Shown here one piece after another: positions 1 through 6,047 of a stretch of DNA of 16,596 nt. Source of the DNA: Desulfovibrionales bacterium GWA2_65_9 (GTDB taxonomy: Bacteria > Desulfobacterota > Desulfovibrionia > Desulfovibrionales > Desulfovibrionaceae); assembly GCA_001799475.1 (NCBI GenBank), contig MGTN01000002.1, positions 5,030-21,625 of the forward strand, read 5' to 3'. The position numbers and the translations under genes were made by a program. Under the pieces are notes generated by a model that was not told the DNA's origin, ran no database searches, and was given only the letters and a program-made list of their open reading frames with translations. Numbering within the stretch: the stretch's first letter is position 1; every line of letters starts with the position of its first letter.

Positions 1-75
1 CTCGGCCAGGTCCAGGGCGGACCGGATGCCGCCGATGCCGGCCCCGACAACCAGTGCTCCGTATTCCTTCTTCAT
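1..75 (-). CDS. N-terminal 25 residues of an FAD/NAD-binding protein, probably HdrA-like (cut by window edge)
   Basis: Only the start of this gene lies in the window; it runs off the left edge. The ATG at 75-73 follows a GGGAGGG ribosome site (80-86). The 25 visible residues begin MKKEYGALVVGAGIGGIRSA. This is a beta-strand followed by the G-x-G-x-x-G turn of a dinucleotide-binding Rossmann fold, which binds the ADP part of FAD. The GAGIGGI(x)SALDLAE pattern is typical of HdrA/QmoA-family flavoproteins, and the place at the end of an HdrA-MvhD-FrhB-like operon supports a second HdrA-type subunit. Unlike the HdrA at 1797-3803, it has no N-terminal extension before the FAD fold, which makes it more like QmoA. 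Other FAD oxidoreductases, such as glutamate synthase small-chain-like proteins, cannot be excluded from so short a piece. Confidence 0.8.
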   Translation of the reverse strand, partial: MKKEYGALVVGAGIGGIRSALDLAE

Positions 76-134
76 CTGACCCTCCCGCGTTGGGTGCGTC
101 CGCCAGCGACAAACGGCTCGGATAGGCGTCGCGG

Positions 135-1277
135 CTAGTCCTGTCCTCCGGTGAGCTCCGTGAATTCGTGCTCCCGGAACACGGACAAGGGCGGCGCCTC
201 GCCGGGATCCCTGCCCGCCTCGTACTCGAAGGCCTTCTGCGTGGAGGCGGCGATGGTCCTAAACAGCTCCATGACCGGCACGCCGTTGGGGCAGGCGTTG
301 GAGCACTGGCCGCAGCCCACGCAGGCGGTGCTCATGTGGGCCAGCCGCGTGAGATGGAAGAAAACCGTGTCCGTGGGCATCTTGAGCGCGCCGCGCTGGC
401 GGGCCCAGGACATGTACTGCCAGGGCTTGTGCTCGAAGACGTCGGTCAAAAAGACGCACTCCTTGCAGTAGCACACCGGGCAGGCCGTGCGGCAGTTGTA
501 GCAGTTGACGCAGGCCGAGAGGAACTGGGACAGCCCGGTCATGTCCGAGGTGGCGGCGGTGGTCTCGGCGAACATCTGTTCCTGGGCCTCGCGGCGTTCA
601 GCCAGGAGCTCCTCCAAGGCCTTTGTGCGCGCGCCGTCGTCTGCGGCCTCGGGCAGGCCCAGGCGGGTCATGAAGCCCTCGCCTCTGGGCGTGTTGGCCA
701 TGAGCAGCAGGCCTTGCGCCACATCCTGCCCGAACAGGCCGATGGACAGGTCCGCCTCCGCGCCCGTCGAGTGCTCACAGGTGCGGCAGGCCCTGGCGAT
801 CTCCATGCCGCCATGCGTCCCGCGCCCTGAGGCGCGCAGAAACTTCACCAGGGACCATGTGTCGCCGCTATTGGCGACAAAATGGGTGTAGTCGGCGTTG
901 GAAAAGGCTCCGGGGCAGTCCAGGCTCACGAGCAGCGTGTTTTCCATGCTGCCCTGGTTGAGCTTGCACAGCTCGATGAAGGCCCGGACCTCGCACGGCC
1001 GGAGGAATGCGGCCACCAGGCCGCCCTCGTCCGCGCCACGGGTCAGCCTTGTGAGCATGCGGGCCGCGTTGAGGCGAAAGGACGGGGCCAGGGGGTCCAC
1101 GTCGTGGAACTGTTCCGGGTCGGCCACCAGGGCGGGCATGGTCCCGCCGCCCGCGGGCAGCCGCCGGGGCGCGAGCACGGCCGCGATGTCGCCGTCCGCC
1201 AGCAGCCGGGCGCAGAAGTCCTGGAGCGCGGCCACCGGATTGCCGTCCTTGACCTCGATTCGTGCGATGCTTCCCAT
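135..1277 (-). CDS. FrhB/FdhB-like iron-sulfur protein with C-terminal 4Fe-4S dicluster
   Basis: This 380-residue soluble protein resembles the beta subunits of F420-hydrogenase and formate dehydrogenase (FrhB/FdhB), joined to a two-cluster ferredoxin segment. Residues 1 to about 230 carry family signatures such as FLRPCEVRAF (about 92-101) and CRTC (164-167). Residues 256-274 hold seven cysteines in the pattern CxxCxxCxxxCxxCxCxxC. A second 4Fe-4S motif, CxxCxxCxxxCP, lies at 319-330. In this family the subunit passes electrons between a flavin or nicotinamide site and iron-sulfur chains; which partner it uses here is inference. The start was set at the ATG 1277, because GGAGG at 1288-1284 sits 6 nt upstream; the longer reading would need a TTG start. 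It lies 25 bp after the mvhD stop and is followed by another flavoprotein gene, all on the minus strand. The extra cysteines in the first motif are unusual for a plain ferredoxin. Confidence 0.85.
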   Translation of the reverse strand: MGSIARIEVKDGNPVAALQDFCARLLADGDIAAVLAPRRLPAGGGTMPALVADPEQFHDVDPLAPSFRLNAARMLTRLTRGADEGGLVAAFLRPCEVRAFIELCKLNQGSMENTLLVSLDCPGAFSNADYTHFVANSGDTWSLVKFLRASGRGTHGGMEIARACRTCEHSTGAEADLSIGLFGQDVAQGLLLMANTPRGEGFMTRLGLPEAADDGARTKALEELLAERREAQEQMFAETTAATSDMTGLSQFLSACVNCYNCRTACPVCYCKECVFLTDVFEHKPWQYMSWARQRGALKMPTDTVFFHLTRLAHMSTACVGCGQCSNACPNGVPVMELFRTIAASTQKAFEYEAGRDPGEAPPLSVFREHEFTELTGGQD

Positions 1278-1283
1278 GACGTG

Positions 1284-1288
1284 CCTCC
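1284..1288 (-). promoter_or_regulatory. Ribosome binding site deciding the start at 1277
   Basis: The minus strand reads GGAGG, then the six bases CACGTC, then ATG. The site is well spaced for the ATG at 1277 and would lie inside the coding region if the upstream TTG (1292) were the start, so the shorter protein is preferred. Confidence 0.8.
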
Positions 1289-1302
1289 GCAAAGACTAAG
1301 GT

Positions 1303-1773
1303 TCAAAGCAACGGCAAGCGCCGGGTGTCGATGGGCCCCAGCTCCTTGATCTCTGCCGTGAAGCGGTTCACCGTGGCGGCAAATTCATTGCCTTCGCTGG
1401 CGCCCACCCAGGTCAGCTTGATCCTGCGGCTGTCGATGCCGAAGCGGGGCAGGATCTCCATGAGCAGCTTCACGCGCCGCCGGGCCTTGTAGTTGCCGTT
1501 GATGTAGTGGCAGTCGCCCGGATGGCAGCCGGAGATGAGCACGGCGTCGGCCCCGCCGAGCAGGGCCTTGATGATGTACTTGGGGTCCACCATGCCGGTG
1601 CACATCATGCGCACCAGCCGGACATTGGGCGACTGGACCATGCGCGAGGTCCCGGCCAGGTCGGCCGCGGTGTAGGTGCACCAGTTGCAGACAAAGGCCA
1701 CGATGGCGGGCTCGAAGGCCGCGCCAGGCATCGGCTCGCTCTGCGTTTCCGGCGTTACGATCAGCTCTTGCAT
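1303..1773 (-). CDS. mvhD: MvhD-type [2Fe-2S] electron-transfer subunit
   Basis: This 156-residue protein matches the MvhD/hydrogenase iron-sulfur subunit family, which wires HdrA to a hydrogenase, formate dehydrogenase or other electron donor in soluble bifurcating complexes. The five conserved cysteines are visible: the CNWC pair (29, 32), MMCTG (C58), and SGCHPGDCHY (C83, C88). They are expected to bind one [2Fe-2S] cluster. The C-terminal half (RRRVKLLMEILPRFGI and the WVGASEGNEF block) is also typical. Residues 1-22 are a poorly conserved extension. An upstream ATG at 1800 overlaps the hdrA stop as ATGA, but the ATG at 1773 has the ribosome site (GGGAGG, 1784-1779) and is preferred. It sits between hdrA and the FrhB-like gene, an order that implies one complex. 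In Qmo complexes this domain is fused into QmoB; here it is separate. Confidence 0.92.
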   Translation of the reverse strand: MQELIVTPETQSEPMPGAAFEPAIVAFVCNWCTYTAADLAGTSRMVQSPNVRLVRMMCTGMVDPKYIIKALLGGADAVLISGCHPGDCHYINGNYKARRRVKLLMEILPRFGIDSRRIKLTWVGASEGNEFAATVNRFTAEIKELGPIDTRRLPLL

Positions 1774-1778
1774 GTTTT

Positions 1779-1784
1779 CCTCCC
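1779..1784 (-). promoter_or_regulatory. Ribosome binding site deciding the mvhD start
   Basis: The minus strand reads GGGAGG, then five bases, then ATG at 1773. This favours the shorter mvhD product over the ATG at 1800, which overlaps the hdrA stop codon and has no comparable site. Confidence 0.75.
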
Positions 1785-1796
1785 TCGGCTTCTCTG

Positions 1797-3803
1797 TCAT
1801 GTGGCGTCCGCCCCGGCGGGTTGCCTAACCGGCTGCACGCGCAGGGACAGCCCCTCCAGTTCGGCGAAGATCTGCTTCTCGTTGAAGTGCCGCACCTGGG
1901 CCGCGCCGCTGGGGCAATGCCCGGCGCAACTGCCGCAGCCCTTGCACATGGCCTCGTTAATGACGCAGACCTTGCGCCGCTCGTCGAACTCGATGGCCGA
2001 GTAGGCGCACAGCCCGACGCACATCTTGCAGCCGATGCAGATGTCGGGGTTGATCCAGGAGACCGTGGGCGAGATGCTGACCTCGCCGCGCGCGGCCAGG
2101 CTGAGCGCCTGGCCCGCCCCGCCCGAGGCGTGGGCCACGGCGTCGGGGATGTCCTTGGGGCCCTGGCAGGTTCCGGCCAGGAAGATGCCGTCCGTGGCCG
2201 TGGACACCGGCCCGAGCTTGGGGTGCTCCTCCAGGAAGAAGCCGTCCTGCCCCTGGCTGATGCCGAAGACCCTGGCCACCTCGGAGGCGTCGTGCCGGGC
2301 CTGCATGGCCGTGCAGAGCACCACCATGTCCACAGCCACGCGCACCGGGCGGCCGAGCAGGGTGTCCTCGGCCACGACGATGAGCTTGCCTTCCTCTTCC
2401 GCGCTCCTGGCCTGGTCCGTGACCTCGGAGGGCCGCCCCCGGATGAAGCTCACGGCCTCCTCCTGGACGCGGCGGTAGAACTCCTCGTAGCCCTTCCCGA
2501 AGCAGCGCATGTCGATGTAGAAATTGAACACCCGCGCCTGGTGGCCGATCTTGTCCTTGATCAGGTGGTCGTACTTCAGCGCGTACATGCAGCACACCCG
2601 CGAGCAGTATTCGTGGTGCGCCTTGTCGCGGCTGCCCACGCAGTGGATGATGGCCACGCTCTCCGGAGGCTGGCCGTTCTTCATGAGGATCTTGCCGCCG
2701 GTCGGCCCCACGGCGTTGTTCAGGCGCTCGAACTGCAGGCCCGTGTAGACTTCGGGGTAGCGGCCAAAGCCATACTGGGACAGGGCCGTGGGATCGAGGA
2801 TGTCGAAGCCCGTGGCCAGGACGATGGTGCCCACCTGCACGTCCAGGAAGCTCTCCTGCTGCTCGAAGTCGATGGCCTCCGAGGGGCAGTTCTGCTTGCA
2901 GGCCCCGCACTTGCCCTTGACCAGGTAGATGCAGCTGGCGGCGTCGATGACGGGCGTGTTGGGCACGCTCTGAGGCGAGTTGCGGTGCACGGCCTTGCGC
3001 TTGCCCAGGCCCTCCTCGAACTCGCTGGGCACGCTCTTGGGGCACTTCTCCATGCACAGGCCGCAGCCCGTGCAGCGGTCTTCGTTGATGTAGCGCGGCC
3101 GGGTGCGGATGCGCGCCGTGTAGTTGCCGACGTAGCCCTTGACCTCCACCACCTCGCTCATGGTCATGAGGTTGATGTTGGGCTCCTGGGCCACGGCCAC
3201 CATCTTCGGGGTGGAGATGCAGGCCGCGCAGTCCAGCGTGGGGAAGGTCTTGTCGAACTGGGTCATGTGCCCGCCGATGGACGGCCCGCGCTCCACCAGG
3301 TGCACCTTGTGCCCGGAGCGGGCGATGTCGAGCGCGGCCTGGATACCGGCGATGCCGCCGCCCACCACCAGCACGTCTGGATGCACGGCCTCCACGCGGG
3401 AGTAGAGCTCCTCGTGTTCATTGACCCGGGACACCGCCCCGGCCACCAGGGTCTTGGCCTTGGCCGTGGCCTCGGCCGGGTCGGCCACGACCCAGGAGCA
3501 GTGCTCGCGGATGCAGGTCATCTGGAACAGGAAGGGGTTCAGGCCGCCGCGCTGGCAGGTCTTCTGGAAGGTCTTCTCGTGCAGCCGGGGCGAGCACGAG
3601 GCGACCACCACGCGGGTCAGGCCCATCTCCCGGATGTCCTTGATGATCATGTCCTGGCCGGGGTCGGAGCACATGAACTTGTAGTCCCGGGCCACGGCCA
3701 CGTTCTTGAGTCCGCTCGCGAAGCGGGCCACACCCTCCGAGTCCACCCGTCCGGCGATGTTGGTGCCGCAGTGGCAGACGTAAACTCCGATCCTGCTGGG
3801 CAT
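1797..3803 (-). CDS. hdrA: HdrA-family FAD and multi-[4Fe-4S] subunit (heterodisulfide reductase A-like)
   Basis: This 668-residue cytoplasmic flavoprotein belongs to the HdrA family, whose FAD is the electron-bifurcating site in Hdr complexes. Visible parts in order: an N-terminal VCHCGTNIAG motif (10-17); the FAD-binding turn GGGIAGIQAA (about 148-157); the family signature around FPTLDCAACISTPKM (187-201); two 4Fe-4S motifs at 244-254 (CTGCGLCMEKC) and around 291-306; a central DMRCFGKGYEEF block (431-442); and two C-terminal ferredoxin clusters from C589 (CIGCKMCVGLC) and C620 (CKGCGSCAGHC). Length and order are those of a complete HdrA. The ATG at 3803 was chosen over the GTG at 3833 because GGGAGG (3814-3809) precedes it by 5 nt. 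It is first in the operon and overlaps the possible upstream mvhD start. No HdrB or HdrC is visible, so the substrate (disulfide, ferredoxin, NAD or other) cannot be named. Confidence 0.93.
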   Translation of the reverse strand: MPSRIGVYVCHCGTNIAGRVDSEGVARFASGLKNVAVARDYKFMCSDPGQDMIIKDIREMGLTRVVVASCSPRLHEKTFQKTCQRGGLNPFLFQMTCIREHCSWVVADPAEATAKAKTLVAGAVSRVNEHEELYSRVEAVHPDVLVVGGGIAGIQAALDIARSGHKVHLVERGPSIGGHMTQFDKTFPTLDCAACISTPKMVAVAQEPNINLMTMSEVVEVKGYVGNYTARIRTRPRYINEDRCTGCGLCMEKCPKSVPSEFEEGLGKRKAVHRNSPQSVPNTPVIDAASCIYLVKGKCGACKQNCPSEAIDFEQQESFLDVQVGTIVLATGFDILDPTALSQYGFGRYPEVYTGLQFERLNNAVGPTGGKILMKNGQPPESVAIIHCVGSRDKAHHEYCSRVCCMYALKYDHLIKDKIGHQARVFNFYIDMRCFGKGYEEFYRRVQEEAVSFIRGRPSEVTDQARSAEEEGKLIVVAEDTLLGRPVRVAVDMVVLCTAMQARHDASEVARVFGISQGQDGFFLEEHPKLGPVSTATDGIFLAGTCQGPKDIPDAVAHASGGAGQALSLAARGEVSISPTVSWINPDICIGCKMCVGLCAYSAIEFDERRKVCVINEAMCKGCGSCAGHCPSGAAQVRHFNEKQIFAELEGLSLRVQPVRQPAGADAT

Positions 3804-3808
3804 GGCGG

Positions 3809-3814
3809 CCTCCC
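3809..3814 (-). promoter_or_regulatory. Ribosome binding site deciding the hdrA start
   Basis: The minus strand reads GGGAGG, then CCGCC, then ATG at 3803. The protein from this ATG begins MPSRIGVYVCHCG, directly in front of the conserved CHCG motif, as expected for HdrA. Confidence 0.8.
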
Positions 3815-3897
3815 TGAAGCTGTCGCCGCTCACTTGGAGGGCGGTTGCCTCCCCCGTGCCTGGACGCGGCGCGGAGAATCATCTTTCTGCTGTATCC

Positions 3898-3912
3898 TCA
3901 AAAATTGTGCCA
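3898..3912 (-). promoter_or_regulatory. Candidate sigma-54 (-24/-12) promoter for the hdr operon
   Basis: On the minus strand the sequence TGGCAC (3912-3907), five bases, then TTGA (3901-3898) fits the sigma-54 pattern TGGCAC-N5-TTGC. The -24 element and spacing are perfect, and the last base of the -12 GC is changed to A. A start near 3887 would give a leader of about 84 nt before hdrA. A sigma-54 activator gene is encoded divergently right next door, which makes the match more meaningful. The -12 mismatch is the main reason for doubt. Confidence 0.55.
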
Positions 3913-3954
3913 CAGTGCAGCGTTGCATCTTTTCTCTGCGATCATAGAGGAATG

Positions 3955-3960
3955 TAAAAT
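3955..3960 (+). promoter_or_regulatory. Weak candidate -10 element for the histidine kinase gene
   Basis: TAAAAT differs from the TATAAT consensus at one base and lies in the AT-rich part of the divergent region, pointing toward the kinase gene. No convincing -35 element was found at the right distance. A start near 3967 would leave a leader of about 130 nt that contains the palindrome at 4019-4037, so binding there could also repress the kinase gene. Confidence 0.25.
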
Positions 3961-4018
3961 TGCTATGAAAATAGTATGGCTTTGAGTTTGTGCATTTATG
4001 TGTTGCGTCACGAGACGG

Positions 4019-4037
4019 AATCTTGCATAGCAAGATT
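4019..4037. promoter_or_regulatory. Perfect palindrome, probable enhancer site for the sigma-54 activator
   Basis: The sequence is AATCTTGC-ATA-GCAAGATT: two 8-base arms that are exact reverse complements around a 3-base centre. It lies between the divergent hdrA and kinase genes, upstream of the chosen kinase start. Its centre is about 140 bp upstream of the predicted hdr transcription start, a normal distance for an NtrC-type activator bound at an upstream site. That the neighbouring activator binds here is inference from position and symmetry. A smaller palindrome (TGTTG-C-CAACA, 4047-4057) lies just after it. Confidence 0.55.
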
Positions 4038-4097
4038 GGACTCGAATGTTGCCAACACCCAGTGCAGTTGGATGACGTGCAAAGGAAGCTGGCTGCT

Positions 4098-6044
4098 ATG
4101 ACAGCAACGCATCAAAAAGGGACTGGCTCTCTGCACGCAAGGCGAGACGAAGCCGACATGTGTAGCGTCCTGCTGGACGCTGCTCCGGACCAGGCCCTGC
4201 TGATGCGCCTCGACGGGACGGTGCACGTCGCCAACGTCTCCATGGCCGCGCTCTTTCACCTGCCGCCGGAGCATCTGGTCAATGAGCGCCTGTACGACTT
4301 CCTTCCTGCCGATGTGGTCAGGAAATGGGCCAAGGCCGTGCACCAGGCCGTGGAATCCGGCCAGCCATCGCACTTCGAGGAGTCCTTCTTTGCCGGACGT
4401 AATCTTGAGGTCCGGGTGCATCCCGTGCGCGGTGCGGACGGGGCCGTGGACCGGGTGGCGGTGTTCTGCCGGGACATCACCGGGCAGAAGGCCGCGGAGC
4501 GGGAGCGCACCCGCCTGGGCTCGGCCCTTGAACAGACCGCCGATCCTGTGATCCTGTATGACGAGATGATGCGCGTGGCCTACATCAACCAGGCCTTTGA
4601 GGCCATGACCGGCTACTCGCTGAAGGAGGTGCGCGGCAAGCCCGTGGCTGCGTTCTATCTGGGCCTGGAACAGCAGGCCAGTCTGAACCAGACCATCGAG
4701 ACCTTGGCCAGCGGCGAGGCCTGGACCGGCAAGTCCTGCAATACCTGCAAGGACGACAGCGTGATCTGCTGCCACAAGACGGTCTCGCCCATCCGCGGCA
4801 AGGGCGGCTTGATCCTGGGCTATGTCAGCGTCTGGCGTGACGTGACCGCCATGGAGGCCCTGGAGCGCCAGCTGCGGCAGGCGCAGAAGATGGAGGCCCT
4901 GGGCACCCTGGCTGGCGGCATCGCCCACGACTTCAACAACATCCTCTCGCCCATCGTGCTCATGACGGACATCGGCCTCTCCCAGCTTGCGGAAGGCGAC
5001 CCCCTGCGCGGCACCTTCAAGAGCATCCTCAAGTCCACCAACCGTGCCGGAGCCCTGGTGCGGCAGATTCTGAGCCTGAGCCGCCGGCACGAAACCGATC
5101 AACCCATCCCCTTGCGCCTCTCGGACATCATTCTGGAATGCCTGACCCTGCTGCGGCCCAGCCTGCCCAGCACCATCGACATCTCCCTGGTTACGGATAC
5201 GGAGCGCGACGTGCTCCTGGCTGACCCGGCCCAGGTGCATCAACTGCTCATGAACCTCTGCACCAACGCTGCCTGGGCCATGCGCGGCTCCGGGGGGACG
5301 CTCAAGCTGCGCGTTGAGGAGCATGATGTGGGAAGCAGGGGCGATGGCGGATTTCCCGATGCGCAGCCCGGGACCTATGTGGTTTTGAGCGTGCGGGACA
5401 GCGGGCACGGCATCAAGCCGGAACACCTGGAGTGCATCTTCGACCCCTTCTTCACCACCAAGACCGATGGCTCGGGCACGGGGCTCGGCCTGGCCGTAGT
5501 CATGAACATCGTCACCAGGCTGCGCGGAGCCATCCGCGTGCGGAGCGATCCGGGCCAGGAAACCTGTTTTGATGTTCTGCTGCCACGTTCGGATCTTCTG
5601 CCTGCGGACCAGCAGGCCCAAGCCCCCGAATCTGCGCGGGGCCTCAGGGGCACTGGACATGTGCTCGTAGTTGATGACGAGCCGGACATCCTGGAGGCCT
5701 GCGTCATTGGCCTCAATGCCTACGGCTACGAAGTCAGCACCTGCCTGCGCGGGGAGGAGGCGCTGGAGTTGTTTCGCACCAACTCCGATCGTTTTGACGT
5801 GGTGTTGAGTGATACGACGATGCCCGGCCTGGCAGGCCCGGACCTGGTTCGGGAGCTGCTCAAGATCAAGCCGCACCTGCCAGTGATTCTGACCACCGGG
5901 CACAGCGACCTGGTCTCCAGGGAAAAGGCGTGGCGCATCGGCGCCCTCGAATTTCTGGCCAAACCCTTTCGCATGGACGAATTGGCCGACCTGTTGCGCA
6001 AACTGCTTGGGAGCAAACGCCGCCACGCAGCGCCGGAGGACTGA
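4098..6044 (+). CDS. Soluble PAS-PAS hybrid sensor histidine kinase with C-terminal receiver
   Basis: This 648-residue protein has no membrane segment, so it should sense a cytoplasmic signal. Domains in order: PAS1 (about 21-135), PAS2 (about 142-255), HisKA with the H-box GGIAHDFNNIL (phospho-acceptor His about 277), an HATPase_c domain with N-box asparagines near 386-390, DSGHG (434-438) and GSGTGLGLA (about 458-466), then a receiver (about 519-645) with paired acidic residues and phospho-acceptor Asp about 572 (LSDTTMPG). PAS2 carries a cysteine group, C214, C217, C224 and C225, where most PAS domains have polar residues. The start at ATG 4098 was chosen because AAGGAAG (4082-4088) lies upstream and because the palindrome at 4019-4037 would otherwise be coding; a GTG at 3990 and an ATG at 4158 remain possible. 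Its stop is 3 bp before the sigma-54 activator gene, so the two are co-transcribed and probably partners. Confidence 0.93.
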   Translation: MTATHQKGTGSLHARRDEADMCSVLLDAAPDQALLMRLDGTVHVANVSMAALFHLPPEHLVNERLYDFLPADVVRKWAKAVHQAVESGQPSHFEESFFAGRNLEVRVHPVRGADGAVDRVAVFCRDITGQKAAERERTRLGSALEQTADPVILYDEMMRVAYINQAFEAMTGYSLKEVRGKPVAAFYLGLEQQASLNQTIETLASGEAWTGKSCNTCKDDSVICCHKTVSPIRGKGGLILGYVSVWRDVTAMEALERQLRQAQKMEALGTLAGGIAHDFNNILSPIVLMTDIGLSQLAEGDPLRGTFKSILKSTNRAGALVRQILSLSRRHETDQPIPLRLSDIILECLTLLRPSLPSTIDISLVTDTERDVLLADPAQVHQLLMNLCTNAAWAMRGSGGTLKLRVEEHDVGSRGDGGFPDAQPGTYVVLSVRDSGHGIKPEHLECIFDPFFTTKTDGSGTGLGLAVVMNIVTRLRGAIRVRSDPGQETCFDVLLPRSDLLPADQQAQAPESARGLRGTGHVLVVDDEPDILEACVIGLNAYGYEVSTCLRGEEALELFRTNSDRFDVVLSDTTMPGLAGPDLVRELLKIKPHLPVILTTGHSDLVSREKAWRIGALEFLAKPFRMDELADLLRKLLGSKRRHAAPED

Positions 6045-6047
6045 CCG

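Noticed and set aside
1774..1800. Upstream ATG (1800) as the mvhD start, overlapping the hdrA stop
   Set aside because: It lacks a ribosome site, whereas the ATG at 1773 has GGGAGG five bases upstream. Kept only as an alternative.
1821..3947. 708-codon plus-strand open frame over hdrA
   Set aside because: It is antisense to a complete HdrA with all cysteine motifs; the translated sequence is low-complexity Ala/Val/His/Gly as expected for a GC-rich shadow.
3990..4097. GTG at 3990 as the hybrid kinase start
   Set aside because: No ribosome site precedes it, the extra 36 residues do not resemble a domain, and the region contains a perfect palindrome that looks regulatory.
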